Shown here: piece after piece, positions 27,003-34,786 of the stretch
Numbering within the stretch: the stretch's first letter is position 1
Layout of the letters: each line of letters begins with the position of its first letter
Source of the DNA: an uncultured Gammaproteobacteria bacterium
GTDB taxonomy: Bacteria; Pseudomonadota; Gammaproteobacteria; Pseudomonadales; Azotimanducaceae_A
DNA length: 43,067 nucleotides
Direction of reading: 5' to 3'
Assembly (NCBI GenBank): GCA_913041025.1
Contig: CAJWGQ010000006.1
Location: 1 to 43,067, forward strand
The notes under the pieces: generated by a model
What the model saw: only the letters and a program-made list of their open reading frames with translations
The model's database searches: none
Told to the model about the DNA's origin: nothing
Translations under genes and position numbers: made by a program

Positions 27003-27797
27003 TCAATTAGGTAGGTTTACAGAATATTTGTTTCTTAGATCAAGGAAATACTGTTCGTTTGCCGCTCTGCGTGTTTCTTGCTGAAAGTCTATCAATACTC
27101 TCTCTTTCACAGTCTCGTAGTCCTTGATATAGCTTTCTTGAGTCGTTTCAAGCAGAAGAGTGTGAAAGCCGTATGCAGATTTCAGTGGACCTTGCCATTG
27201 GTCGCTTGGCTCGAGAATCGTTATTGATTGAGCAAACTCTCTGCCGAAAAGGTCTGCTATCTCTCGTTCTGAGCGCTTGCTGTAGGCTTTTTGCAGCATA
27301 AAGGGATCACCTAAATCTTTGTTGTTAAACAGTGAAGTTTCGGCATCCTCCTGCGCGTCTTCGCGTCGATCAGATGAAAAGTATCTATGCTGGAAGGAAT
27401 ATCTTTTTGGCTGTCTATATTCTTCGGTGTTTTCGTCGTAGTAATCTTTAAGTGCTTGTTCGTCGGGGATATCGGTTGTTGCAATATCTTCTGTCAGAAA
27501 AGTCAGTTTTTGTACCATTCTTCTTCTGACAATGGTGTCGTTTTGATCCAGGCCTAATCGCATTGCCTCGCGGTAATAGATTTCTTCTTTGATGAGTTGT
27601 TCAGTAAGATTTCCTAGCTCCTGCTCTGTCGCAGGTCTTCTCATTTGCATCGCCCATTGATCGTTCAAACGTGTGAGATCTGATTCTCTTATATCTATTT
27701 GATAGGAAATCTCGTCAGAGTCTGCTAACTCTGCAATTGCGAATAAAAATGCGCCTCCTATAAAGAATAAGATTAGCGGGTCTTTGAACCATTTCAT
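27003..27797 (-). CDS. Periplasmic parvulin-type peptidyl-prolyl isomerase-like protein
   Basis: The 264-residue product has an N-terminal anchor helix (about residues 7-24) and then a SurA/PpiC-like body: a helical N-domain (EEIYYREAMRLGLDQNDTIVRRRMVQKL), ALKDYYDENTEEYRQPKRYSF, and a parvulin-like stretch ending QGPLKSAYGFHTLLLE. It should fold or hold proteins in the periplasm. The parvulin domain is divergent and the isomerase activity is not certain. Its ATG overlaps the SDR stop by one base and the HupE-like gene follows after five bases, so it is likely dedicated to this operon's exported products. Confidence 0.78.
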   Translation of the reverse strand: MKWFKDPLILFFIGGAFLFAIAELADSDEISYQIDIRESDLTRLNDQWAMQMRRPATEQELGNLTEQLIKEEIYYREAMRLGLDQNDTIVRRRMVQKLTFLTEDIATTDIPDEQALKDYYDENTEEYRQPKRYSFQHRYFSSDRREDAQEDAETSLFNNKDLGDPFMLQKAYSKRSEREIADLFGREFAQSITILEPSDQWQGPLKSAYGFHTLLLETTQESYIKDYETVKERVLIDFQQETRRAANEQYFLDLRNKYSVNLPN

Positions 27798-28594
27798 TAG
27801 TTCACCTCAAAACCACCGGATACAGATAAAGAAACTCCCGTTACATTATCCGCTGTCGCAAGGTATAGCGCAGCTTGGCCCATGTCTTCGCTGGTCTGTG
27901 GTCTACCCAGGGGAATACGTTCTTGCATCATTTCTTCAAACTCTTGCGTTTTTTGGCTGTGATCCGTTGCATTGGTAGGTAACAGGTGTTCGAGCCACAT
28001 TGCTGTCCCAACCATCCCAGGACAGATGGCGTTAACTCGTATTCCATCAGGAGCAAGTTCGTTAGCCAGAGATTGTGTGATGCCGATCGCAGCAAATTTA
28101 GAACCACAGTAGGCACTCATATTGGCATATCCTTTTTTGCCTGCGATGGACGCCGTATTGATAATCGAAGGTGCTTTCGATTTCTTTAAATCTGACAGAG
28201 CTGCCTTGGTCATTAGAAATATACCCTTCGTATTCACCTCAAATATCTTATCCCAGGCTGTTTCGTCGAAAGACTCGATTGGCCCAGAATTAACTACCCC
28301 CGCGTTATTAATTAACACGTCAAGTCGACCAAAGGATTCAACCGTCTGGCTAACGGCCTCTTGGCAGCTCTTGAAGTTAGTGACATCAACAAAGCAAGCT
28401 CTCAAATCTGGTGACTCTTTTTTAAGAGCATTAATGTCGGAAGGGGTTGCGAATTCGTAAGCCCAATCGGTTTTATCTGAATGGACGCCTATGTCCGCAA
28501 TCATGGTGGAGTAACCTGCCTTCAAAAAAGACTTCGCGATACCGGCACCGATACCTCTTGCGCCACCGGTTATTAAGACAACTGGGTTACTCAT
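27797..28594 (-). CDS. Short-chain dehydrogenase/reductase
   Basis: This is a classical NAD(P)-dependent SDR of 265 residues. The nucleotide motif GGARGIG is at 10-16, NNAG at 96-99, and the catalytic set S149, Y162 and K166 (AYCGSKFA) is complete. GYSTMIADIG with an aspartate after strand 2 favours NAD over NADP. ICPGMVGTAMW and the C-terminal VTGVSLSVSGGFEVN are typical. The substrate is an unknown alcohol or ketone. It is the first gene of the minus-strand run that continues with the envelope module, although its metabolic type suggests it may just share the promoter. Confidence 0.92.
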   Translation of the reverse strand: MSNPVVLITGGARGIGAGIAKSFLKAGYSTMIADIGVHSDKTDWAYEFATPSDINALKKESPDLRACFVDVTNFKSCQEAVSQTVESFGRLDVLINNAGVVNSGPIESFDETAWDKIFEVNTKGIFLMTKAALSDLKKSKAPSIINTASIAGKKGYANMSAYCGSKFAAIGITQSLANELAPDGIRVNAICPGMVGTAMWLEHLLPTNATDHSQKTQEFEEMMQERIPLGRPQTSEDMGQAALYLATADNVTGVSLSVSGGFEVN

Positions 28595-28613
28595 TGTTTC
28601 AAGATATGCTTTA

Positions 28614-28673
28614 AACTAGCTTATGAGAAAGTCAATCAGCTTAATGCTTTTTAATAGTGAAGTTAAGCTAGTT
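28614..28673. promoter_or_regulatory. Ten-base inverted repeat in the SDR / enoyl-CoA hydratase divergent region
   Basis: AACTAGCTTA (28614-28623) and TAAGCTAGTT (28664-28673) are exact inverted copies 40 bases apart. A further AGCTTA lies between them at 28638-28643. The pair fills the 110-base gap between two divergent acyl-metabolism genes and looks like a two-site operator for one regulator controlling both. Confidence 0.5.
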
Positions 28674-28704
28674 CGAGTTAGAGGAATACAAGAGGTAATG
28701 AGCT

Positions 28705-29490
28705 ATGTATGAGACATTGAAGTACGATGTGAAGGACGGTATTGCAACAATTTGTTTGAATCGTGCGGACTCCGCGAATGCGATGAATCCGCTCATGGCT
28801 AAAGAATTGAATCAGGTTTCTTTGGATGTATCTCAAGATGAAAGTGTTAGATCGGTTGTTTTGACCTCAACTGGCAGAATGTTTTGTGCTGGCGGTGACT
28901 TGAGCGAATTTGCCAGCGCCAAAGAGGGCGCAGGGCGCTTGATGATGGAGATGGCAGCGGATTTGCATTTGGGGCTATCTAGGTTAAGCAGAAATCGAGC
29001 GCCAGTGATTGCGTCAGTAAATGGTACTGCGGCAGGAGCAGGGTTTTCGCTAGTGATGGCTTGTGATCTGGTAATCGCTAGTGAAGGTTCAGTGTTTACT
29101 ATGGCGTATACGAACGCCGGTTTGTCGCCAGATGGCTCTTCCACCTACTTTATGCCACGTCGTATTGGAGACCGCAGGACCCGGGAACTCATGTTGACGA
29201 ACAGGGTGCTCTCGGCCGAGGAGGCCTTAGATTGGGGCATCGTGAATAAAGTAGTCGATAAAGATGACTTGTCCGGTGAGACCATGAAGCTCGCGGAAAA
29301 GATCAGCCGAGGTCCGTCGCTTGCTTATGAAAAGGTGAAGAGTCTTCTCGATAGTTCCTTTAACCAGAGTTTGGAAACTCAAATGGAGTTGGAAACGCGA
29401 GCCATCTCTGAAATGGTTATGACGGAAGATGGGCAGGAGGGAATCTCCGCGTTTCTCGAGAAAAGGAAACCGTCTTTTAAAGGAAGATAG
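28705..29490 (+). CDS. Enoyl-CoA hydratase/isomerase family protein
   Basis: This crotonase-fold enzyme has 261 residues. The oxyanion-hole segments GRMFCAGGDLSEF and NGTAAGAGFSLVMACDLVIA are clear. In the second active-site position it has GLSPDGSSTYFMPR, with aspartate as in PaaG-type isomerases/hydratases rather than the glutamate of classic enoyl-CoA hydratase, so double-bond isomerisation or hydration of an unusual acyl-CoA is possible. ATG 28705 follows AGAGG at 28691-28695. The gene is divergent from the SDR and shares with it a region carrying a ten-base inverted repeat. Confidence 0.9.
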   Translation: MYETLKYDVKDGIATICLNRADSANAMNPLMAKELNQVSLDVSQDESVRSVVLTSTGRMFCAGGDLSEFASAKEGAGRLMMEMAADLHLGLSRLSRNRAPVIASVNGTAAGAGFSLVMACDLVIASEGSVFTMAYTNAGLSPDGSSTYFMPRRIGDRRTRELMLTNRVLSAEEALDWGIVNKVVDKDDLSGETMKLAEKISRGPSLAYEKVKSLLDSSFNQSLETQMELETRAISEMVMTEDGQEGISAFLEKRKPSFKGR

Positions 29491-29559
29491 AATCATCAGA
29501 TTAGCTCGCTGATTGGCGATACTCGATGCGCTTTTATTTCTAACCACGAGTGGCTTTGG

Positions 29560-30444
29560 CTACGGCAGTTGTTTTCTCTGAGTGACCCAGGTGCCGATGA
29601 CTATGATTAGCAAAGCGATTATGGTCGCTGGGGTTATGTTTTCCCCTAAAAAGGTAGCGATAAAAACCAATGAAATAAAAGGAGATAGAAAAATCAGCTG
29701 AGCCATCCGCCCTGTATTGTTGGTGCGCTCTAATGCTCTTTGCCACAAGATATAGGTGACGCCCATTTCAATTAAGCCTACCCATAAACCGAATGTCAGG
29801 GTATTTTGATCGATTTCTGGCATGCCCGGTCCGTCTAAACACACGTATAGAGAAAGTGGCAAAGCGGTTGAAAAGGCGACAAAAGTAAAGCTTATCGGAT
29901 CGCTTTGGCTCCTTTTCCCGGCTATCCAATACAATGCCCAGAAGACTGTGCTTAGCAAAGCCAGACACACTCCGATGGTATCGATGGATTGTTCTGTCTG
30001 GGGATTAGAGAAGTAAACTAAAACAAAGACGCCCAAACAGCTTAGGGCGATGCCAAAAGTCGTATTTTTCGTTAATGGTTCTTTGAGGATTGGAATGGAC
30101 AGAATGGCAAGCGTAATTGCCCAAGTATAGTTTAATGGTTGAGCGATGTGGGCTGGTAGGCGCTCATAGGCGGTAAAAAGAATCAGATAATAGGCGAAGG
30201 GGTTCAACAGCCCCATGAGCGGTGCGACTATACGGTCTTCAGGCAGAAGACGAAAACTACGCTTTAATAGCAAAACCGATAGGAAAAATAACCAAGAAGT
30301 AAAAATGCCTAGGAATAGGAGTTGCTCTATAGCTAGATAACGCAGGCCCAGCTTAAATGCGGTTGCAACAGTAGACCAAAGTAAGATTGCTGCCAGTCCA
30401 TACGCCAGGGCTTTGCTCTGCTTGTGAATAGGGCTATGAGTCAC
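29560..30444 (-). CDS. EamA/DMT-family transporter
   Basis: This is a drug/metabolite transporter superfamily protein of 294 residues with about ten helices in two EamA repeats (AYGLAAILLWSTVATAFKLG and VCLALLSTVFWALYWIAGKR). The substrate is unknown. The only usable start is GTG at 30444: no ATG lies near the family start and an in-frame stop is found upstream. The GTG sits inside an inverted repeat that also contains a TATAGT box for this strand at 30456-30451, so the transcript may begin at or close to the start codon. Confidence 0.85.
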   Translation of the reverse strand: MTHSPIHKQSKALAYGLAAILLWSTVATAFKLGLRYLAIEQLLFLGIFTSWLFFLSVLLLKRSFRLLPEDRIVAPLMGLLNPFAYYLILFTAYERLPAHIAQPLNYTWAITLAILSIPILKEPLTKNTTFGIALSCLGVFVLVYFSNPQTEQSIDTIGVCLALLSTVFWALYWIAGKRSQSDPISFTFVAFSTALPLSLYVCLDGPGMPEIDQNTLTFGLWVGLIEMGVTYILWQRALERTNNTGRMAQLIFLSPFISLVFIATFLGENITPATIIALLIIVIGTWVTQRKQLP

Positions 30445-30464
30445 GGTTGTACTATACTGTGACT
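30439..30464. promoter_or_regulatory. Palindrome with overlapping divergent -10 boxes
   Basis: AGTCACGGT (30439-30447) and ACTGTGACT (30456-30464) match as inverted arms at eight of nine positions around an eight-base centre. Inside lie TATACT on the + strand (30453-30458) and TATAGT on the - strand (30456-30451), suiting the Nudix and transporter genes. No good -35 box is seen, as for an activator-dependent promoter. Confidence 0.45.
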
Positions 30465-30485
30465 TTGAATTTTAAGTCGATCTAA

Positions 30486-31163
30486 ATGAGTGATCTGAAG
30501 TCCTGTATTTGTTCTGATGAATTACGACGAAAAGTAGAAGTAAATCTAAGTGAATTTGAGGTGGTTACGGCGGACGAGGCTGATTTGAGGCGTGCTTCCG
30601 TCGCTATTGTGTTAACGGAGGTCGGTCCCGGAGCAAATATTGAGGGGTTGAAGGATATTTCAGGATGGTCTGATCAAGCGGCCCTGATTCTTACGCGTCG
30701 ATCAGAAAACCTTAAAAATCACCCCGGTCAGTGGGCCCTACCAGGTGGGAAATTAGAGCCTGATGAGACCTACAGCGCCTGCGCTTTAAGAGAGCTTGAA
30801 GAAGAGGTAGGCATCTCGCTCGATACGGACCATATACTTGGTTTTTTAGATGACTTTGTCACTAGATCGGGTTTTGCGATTACCCCTGTGGTGGTTTGGG
30901 GCGGGACGGAGTTGGAGACAACTATTAATCCTGAGGAAGTGGCCAGTATTCATCGCATACCTGTTACACAATTTTTTCGCGCTGATGCGCCGAGTTTTAC
31001 CAAAGTAGATACCAGTGAACACCCCATTTTGAGAATGCCAGTAGGAACCGACGTGATAGCCGCGCCGACGGCTGCCATTATTTATCAGTTTAAAGAAGTT
31101 GGTTTGTGTGGCCGGTCCACGAGAGTCTCACATTATGAGCAGCCCAGATTTGCATGGGAGTGA
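30486..31163 (+). CDS. Nudix hydrolase, CoA pyrophosphatase-like
   Basis: This 225-residue protein carries a perfect Nudix box at residues 88-110 (G-x5-E-x7-RELEEEVGI). The preceding LTRRSENLKNHPGQWALPGG matches the signature of coenzyme A diphosphatases of the NudL group, which cleave CoA or acyl-CoA to 4'-phosphopantetheine products and adenosine 3',5'-bisphosphate. The CoA assignment is inferred from that motif; other nucleotide substrates are possible. The ATG has no strong ribosome site. It is divergent from the EamA transporter and followed by the peroxiredoxin gene after about 80 bases. Confidence 0.87.
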   Translation: MSDLKSCICSDELRRKVEVNLSEFEVVTADEADLRRASVAIVLTEVGPGANIEGLKDISGWSDQAALILTRRSENLKNHPGQWALPGGKLEPDETYSACALRELEEEVGISLDTDHILGFLDDFVTRSGFAITPVVVWGGTELETTINPEEVASIHRIPVTQFFRADAPSFTKVDTSEHPILRMPVGTDVIAAPTAAIIYQFKEVGLCGRSTRVSHYEQPRFAWE

Positions 31164-31241
31164 CCATAAAATCGAAATTATCTTGACTAGGAATGAGAGG
31201 TTCTAGAGAATTTTGCACTTTAAATACGGGAGGACGTGACG

Positions 31242-31721
31242 ATGACAATCCAAGAAGGATCGAGCTTGCCAGAGGCGACTTTGCATGTAATGCAGGAAGG
31301 CAAACCGACGGCGATGTCGGTTGGTGATTTGTTTGGTGGGAAAAAGGTCGTTCTGTTTGCGGTACCAGGAGCATTTACACCCACCTGCTCCAACGCTCAT
31401 TTACCTGGATACGTGGTAAAGGCAGACGAACTAAAAGCCAAGGGCGTGGACAGCATCATTTGTCTGTCAGTCAATGATGCTTTCGTCATGGATGCCTGGG
31501 GAAAAGACAAGAATGCGGAACAGTTAATGATGGTTGCAGATGGTAACGGCGAGTTCACAAAGGCTCTTGGGCTTGAGATGGATGGCTCGGGTTTTGGTCT
31601 GGGGACTCGTTCACAGCGATATGCGATGATTGTGGATGACGGAACTGTCAGCAAGTTATCTGTGGAAGACCCGGGCAAGCTTGAAGTCAGTGCGGCAGAA
31701 GCCATTTTAGAAGCTCTCTAA
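31242..31721 (+). CDS. Peroxiredoxin, Prx5/type II
   Basis: This thiol peroxidase reduces hydroperoxides. It has 159 residues with the peroxidatic cysteine C49 in PGAFTPTCS, and the arginine in GTRSQRYAMI that completes the active site. C74 (SIICLSVND) is in the usual place of the type II family. I chose ATG 31242, eight bases after GGGAGG; the GTG at 31236 would be only two bases from it. No glutaredoxin domain is fused. Hairpins lie downstream between it and the convergent tesB. Confidence 0.93.
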   Translation: MTIQEGSSLPEATLHVMQEGKPTAMSVGDLFGGKKVVLFAVPGAFTPTCSNAHLPGYVVKADELKAKGVDSIICLSVNDAFVMDAWGKDKNAEQLMMVADGNGEFTKALGLEMDGSGFGLGTRSQRYAMIVDDGTVSKLSVEDPGKLEVSAAEAILEAL

Positions 31722-31754
31722 TTTATGTAACGAGCCTGTTTTGTTTATTACTTC

Positions 31755-31775
31755 AAAGCCTGGATCTTAGGCTTT
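31755..31775. terminator. Hairpin between the convergent peroxiredoxin and tesB genes
   Basis: AAAGCCT (31755-31761) and AGGCTTT (31769-31775) form an exact seven-base stem with a seven-base loop, 34 bases after the peroxiredoxin stop. There is no run of T on either side, so a standard intrinsic terminator is not proven; it may limit 3' decay. Confidence 0.35.
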
Positions 31776-31783
31776 CAAGAGCC

Positions 31784-32638
31784 TCAAGGAGTGTTTGGTC
31801 GAATCAAACACTCTTGGGCCGCAGTGGCTACCAAGTGGCCGTCCTGGGTGAAAAACTTACCTCTGACAAAACCTCTTGCTCCTCCTGCATGCGGAGACTC
31901 TTTCGAAAATAAAAGCCAATCGTCTGCCCTAAAAGGTCTGTGAAACCAGATTGAGTGATCCAGGCTTGCGCCCTGTATTCCGTCTTTTAGTTTTTCACGT
32001 CCGTGAGGCAACATCGAGGTCGACATGAAATCCAGATCCGACATGTAAGCCAGGAGGCCAAGATGGATCCATGGTTCGTCCTCCAGGCGGTCTCGGGCGC
32101 GCAGCCAGGTGTTCTTGTAGGGTGGATGGCTCTCGCCTTGAGCCAGGGAGGTTCGTTCCACGGGCCTAGAGTCGATCGCTTCAAAACGAAAGGCGAATCT
32201 TTCGAATTCATTTTTTTCCTGTGAGAGCGCCTTGAACGTCTCTAGATCTCCTCTCAAAGCGTCTGGTGGAAGTACATCTGGAAGCGGTTGAGAATGTATT
32301 AAACCGGTTTCCGTTTTTTGCCAGGAAGAGGATAGAGTAAAAATGGCTTTGCCAGTCTGAATGGCGGTTACTCTACGAGTTGAAAATGATTTGCCGTTTC
32401 GTATTGGATCAACTTCGAAAAGGATTGGCTTAGTCGAGTTGCCCGGCCTCAAAAAATAAGAATGGAGGGAGTGAAGTTGGTGCTCCTGCTTTACAGTTCG
32501 GTAAGCTGAGGTGATTGCTTGTGCTAATACCTGTCCACCAAAAACATGTTCAGAGGGATGACATTGGCCTCGAAATAAATTGGTTTCGATTTGCTCGACA
32601 TCAATTATGTCTATGATGTTCTTGAGGACCGAATTCAT
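31784..32638 (-). CDS. tesB: Acyl-CoA thioesterase II TesB
   Basis: TesB hydrolyses medium- to long-chain acyl-CoA esters. The protein is 284 residues, a double hotdog as in E. coli. The catalytic set is visible: D201 (YMSDLDF), S226 in place of the E. coli threonine (GASLDHSIWFHRPF), and Q275 (TAAQECLIR). SLHSYFLRPGN and GKSFSTRRVTAIQ are family blocks. The ATG start lies 35 bases downstream of a perfect minus-strand TATAAT. It is a single gene, divergent from the cupin-glyoxalase operon. Possible roles include salvage of CoA from unusual acyl groups. Confidence 0.95.
   Translation of the reverse strand: MNSVLKNIIDIIDVEQIETNLFRGQCHPSEHVFGGQVLAQAITSAYRTVKQEHQLHSLHSYFLRPGNSTKPILFEVDPIRNGKSFSTRRVTAIQTGKAIFTLSSSWQKTETGLIHSQPLPDVLPPDALRGDLETFKALSQEKNEFERFAFRFEAIDSRPVERTSLAQGESHPPYKNTWLRARDRLEDEPWIHLGLLAYMSDLDFMSTSMLPHGREKLKDGIQGASLDHSIWFHRPFRADDWLLFSKESPHAGGARGFVRGKFFTQDGHLVATAAQECLIRPNTP
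31787..31815. terminator. Strong inverted repeat at the 3' end of tesB
   Basis: AGGAGTGTTTG (31787-31797) pairs with CAAACACTCTT (31805-31815): nine exact pairs plus one G-U and one more A-T pair, with a seven-base loop. It covers the last codons of tesB and would form in transcripts from both convergent genes. No T run follows on either strand. Confidence 0.4.
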
Positions 32639-32673
32639 CAGGATTTTGTTCCTTCCTGGTTGTTTTTTTTTCT

Positions 32674-32679
32674 ATTATA
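32674..32679 (-). promoter_or_regulatory. Candidate -10 box of tesB
   Basis: On the minus strand the bases read TATAAT, 35 bases before the tesB ATG. No recognisable -35 box stands 16-18 bases upstream, so the promoter call is weak, but the exact consensus and the position fit. Confidence 0.35.
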
Positions 32680-32751
32680 GAAGACCAGATAATCATTTGC
32701 TTGTCTCTTCCGTCGTCGATGGCAAAATGATTAGGCACGTAGGAGAAGCGA

Positions 32752-33105
32752 ATGTTAATTACGAGAGTCTACACAGGTTCTGATGGGCAAAGTCACTTCG
32801 AGGATGTGGAAGTTGAGTTAACAGATAATGGACCGATGGGCAGTATTTCGTCTCTTTGGTTGGCTAAGGGAGTGTTGTTTAGAAGAGTCAGTGGTGACTA
32901 CGACCTGGACTTTCATAATGCGCCCAGGCGACAGTTTGTTGTTAATTTAACCGGATCTGTGGAGATTGAAGTCGGAGATGGAACAAAAAGACAGTTAGGA
33001 GCGGGAAGCATTTTGTTGGCGGAGGATACGGAAGGACAGGGCCACATCAGCCGAAGTATTAATGAAGAACCCAGGGAATGCTTATTTATTCCCTTGGCGG
33101 ACTAA
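32752..33105 (+). CDS. Cupin-domain protein
   Basis: This is a small single-domain cupin of 117 residues. The two cupin blocks are recognisable: RRQFVVNLTGSVEIEVGDG and then QLGAGSILLAEDTEGQGHISRS, with histidines in LDFHNAPRR and QGHISRS that might bind metal. Function is unknown; such genes often sit near metabolic enzymes as isomerases or sensors. AGGAGAAGCG lies just before its ATG. The gene is the first of a + strand operon with glyoxalase II (10-base gap) and rarD. Confidence 0.8.
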   Translation: MLITRVYTGSDGQSHFEDVEVELTDNGPMGSISSLWLAKGVLFRRVSGDYDLDFHNAPRRQFVVNLTGSVEIEVGDGTKRQLGAGSILLAEDTEGQGHISRSINEEPRECLFIPLAD

Positions 33106-33115
33106 GGAGGACAGA

Positions 33116-33883
33116 ATGGGATTAGAGGTACATCAGTTTAGCTGCTTGAGCGACAACTACGGGTTTTTGATTCATGATCCTGAATCAGGAGAAACGGCAA
33201 CTATTGATACTCCTGATGCAGGGGCCATTGATGCTGCTTTGGAAGAAAAACAATGGCGATTGACTCATATCTTGAATACCCATCACCATTTTGACCATGC
33301 AGGAGGTAATGAAGCGCTAAAAGAAAAATGGGGTTGCACGGTCCTTGGGTTTGGAGGCGACTATGATCGCATTCCAGGTATCGATCGCAAAGTCTCCGAA
33401 AACGACATTGTAGATTTTGGTGGAACCAGGGCTCGCGTTTTGGAGGTTGCCGGTCACACTAGTGGTCATGTTGCCTACCATTTTGAACAAGATCGGATGA
33501 TCTTTGTTGGAGATACTATATTCGCGCTAGGCTGCGGGAGATTATTTGAAGGAACCCCTCAGCAAATGTGGTCTAGTTTGCAAAAGCTGATGTCATTGGC
33601 CGATGATACCGTTGTCTATTGTGCTCATGAGTACACGCAGGCTAATGCGGCCTTTGCTTTGACGGTTGAGCCAGGAAATCAGGATCTCCTGGATCGATCA
33701 GAGGAAATTAAGCGTCTGCGCGCTAGTAATATTCCTACGGTTCCTACGTCCATTGGTTTGGAACGAAAAACAAATCCGTTTCTTCGTCCAGATAGTTTGA
33801 ACCTTCAATCAACCATTGGCTTGGTGGGAGCGACGCCGCTTGAAGTTTTTGCTGAAACCCGCCGATTAAAGGACAATTTTTAG
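33116..33883 (+). CDS. gloB: Hydroxyacylglutathione hydrolase (glyoxalase II)
   Basis: GloB cleaves S-lactoylglutathione to lactate and glutathione, the second step of methylglyoxal detoxification. The 255-residue length is standard. The metal site THHHFDH is at residues 55-61, followed by GHTSGHVAYHF, FVGDTIFALGCGRLFEG and YCAHEYT. The C-terminal KTNPFLR segment is specific to GloB. I start at ATG 33116, preceded by AAGGAGGA at 33104-33111; the longer frame from 33062 lies inside the cupin gene and has no family match. No glyoxalase I gene is in the window. Confidence 0.95.
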   Translation: MGLEVHQFSCLSDNYGFLIHDPESGETATIDTPDAGAIDAALEEKQWRLTHILNTHHHFDHAGGNEALKEKWGCTVLGFGGDYDRIPGIDRKVSENDIVDFGGTRARVLEVAGHTSGHVAYHFEQDRMIFVGDTIFALGCGRLFEGTPQQMWSSLQKLMSLADDTVVYCAHEYTQANAAFALTVEPGNQDLLDRSEEIKRLRASNIPTVPTSIGLERKTNPFLRPDSLNLQSTIGLVGATPLEVFAETRRLKDNF

Positions 33884-33898
33884 CAAACCAAAGCATCG

Positions 33899-34786
33899 AT
33901 GCATCAGTCTCACAAGGGTGCCGCGTATGCGCTAGTCGCTATGACGATCTGGGGCATCGCTCCCATATATTTTGTCCTCGTTGGCTTTGCTTCTCCAATG
34001 GAGATTTTGTCTCATAGAATCTTTTGGTCGGTTCCGTTGTTATGTTTAATCATAAGTGTGATAGGGCAATGGGGTGAGGTGTCTCGTTTGTCGTTTAGGG
34101 AGTATGGATTTCTTTTTGCCAGCTCAATATGTCTTGCGATCAATTGGTTAGCTTTTATTGTCGCGATCTCGGAAGAAAAAATAGTCGAAACCAGCATCGG
34201 ATATTTTATCAACCCTTTAATTAGTATATTCCTAGGTTGGGTTTTTTTAAAAGAACGACTTAGATATGGTCAATGGATCGCTGTATTGTTTGCTTCGGGT
34301 GGGGTTTGTTGGGAACTCTACTCTGATCACTTGATACCGGTTTTCGGCTTGACTCTTGCGGTTTCCTTTGGAATTTATGGATTGCTTCGAAAACAGGTCA
34401 ACCTTCCAGCGGCTACGGGATTACTGGTTGAATGTTGTTTTCTTCTACCTTTGGTGTTGGTTTTCGTTTACTTTTTTGATGTTTCGTCAGACCTTAGGAG
34501 TGATGAACAGTTTGCGCTGCTAATGCTAGGTGGCGTTATTACGGTGGTTCCTTTACTTTTTTTTACGGCGGCGACGATCAGATTGCCTCTAGTGATCTTG
34601 GGCGTTATCCAGTATCTCGCGCCCACTTTATCTCTTTTGATTGCGGTTTTGGTTTATGAAGAAGTTGTCTCTAACGCGAGGTGGCTCACCTTGACTATGA
34701 TTTGGTTAGGCTTGTTGATTTTTTCAGGAGAGGGCTTTTATCAGCTCTTTTGGGATAAGCGGAAGGTTTCCTCCAGTGATCAATAG
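33899..34786 (+). CDS. rarD: EamA-family permease RarD
   Basis: RarD is a ten-helix inner membrane transporter of the DMT superfamily; the E. coli protein was linked to chloramphenicol resistance, but the natural substrate is not known. The product has 295 residues and the typical start GAAYALVAMTIWGIAPIYFVLV, SHRIFWSVPLL, INWLAFIVAISEEKIVETSIGYFINPL, and IQYLAPTLSLLIAVLVYEE. It begins 15 bases after gloB. Its 3' end overlaps the convergent SPOR lipoprotein gene by seven bases. Confidence 0.92.
   Translation: MHQSHKGAAYALVAMTIWGIAPIYFVLVGFASPMEILSHRIFWSVPLLCLIISVIGQWGEVSRLSFREYGFLFASSICLAINWLAFIVAISEEKIVETSIGYFINPLISIFLGWVFLKERLRYGQWIAVLFASGGVCWELYSDHLIPVFGLTLAVSFGIYGLLRKQVNLPAATGLLVECCFLLPLVLVFVYFFDVSSDLRSDEQFALLMLGGVITVVPLLFFTAATIRLPLVILGVIQYLAPTLSLLIAVLVYEEVVSNARWLTLTMIWLGLLIFSGEGFYQLFWDKRKVSSSDQ

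Noticed and set aside
31183..31211. TTGACT with a GAGAAT box 17 bases later as promoter of the peroxiredoxin gene
   Set aside because: The -35 is good but the -10 matches poorly, so I do not list it as a feature.
33062..33115. Longer start for glyoxalase II
   Set aside because: It lies in the end of the cupin gene; AAGGAGGA just before ATG 33116 and family length decide the start.
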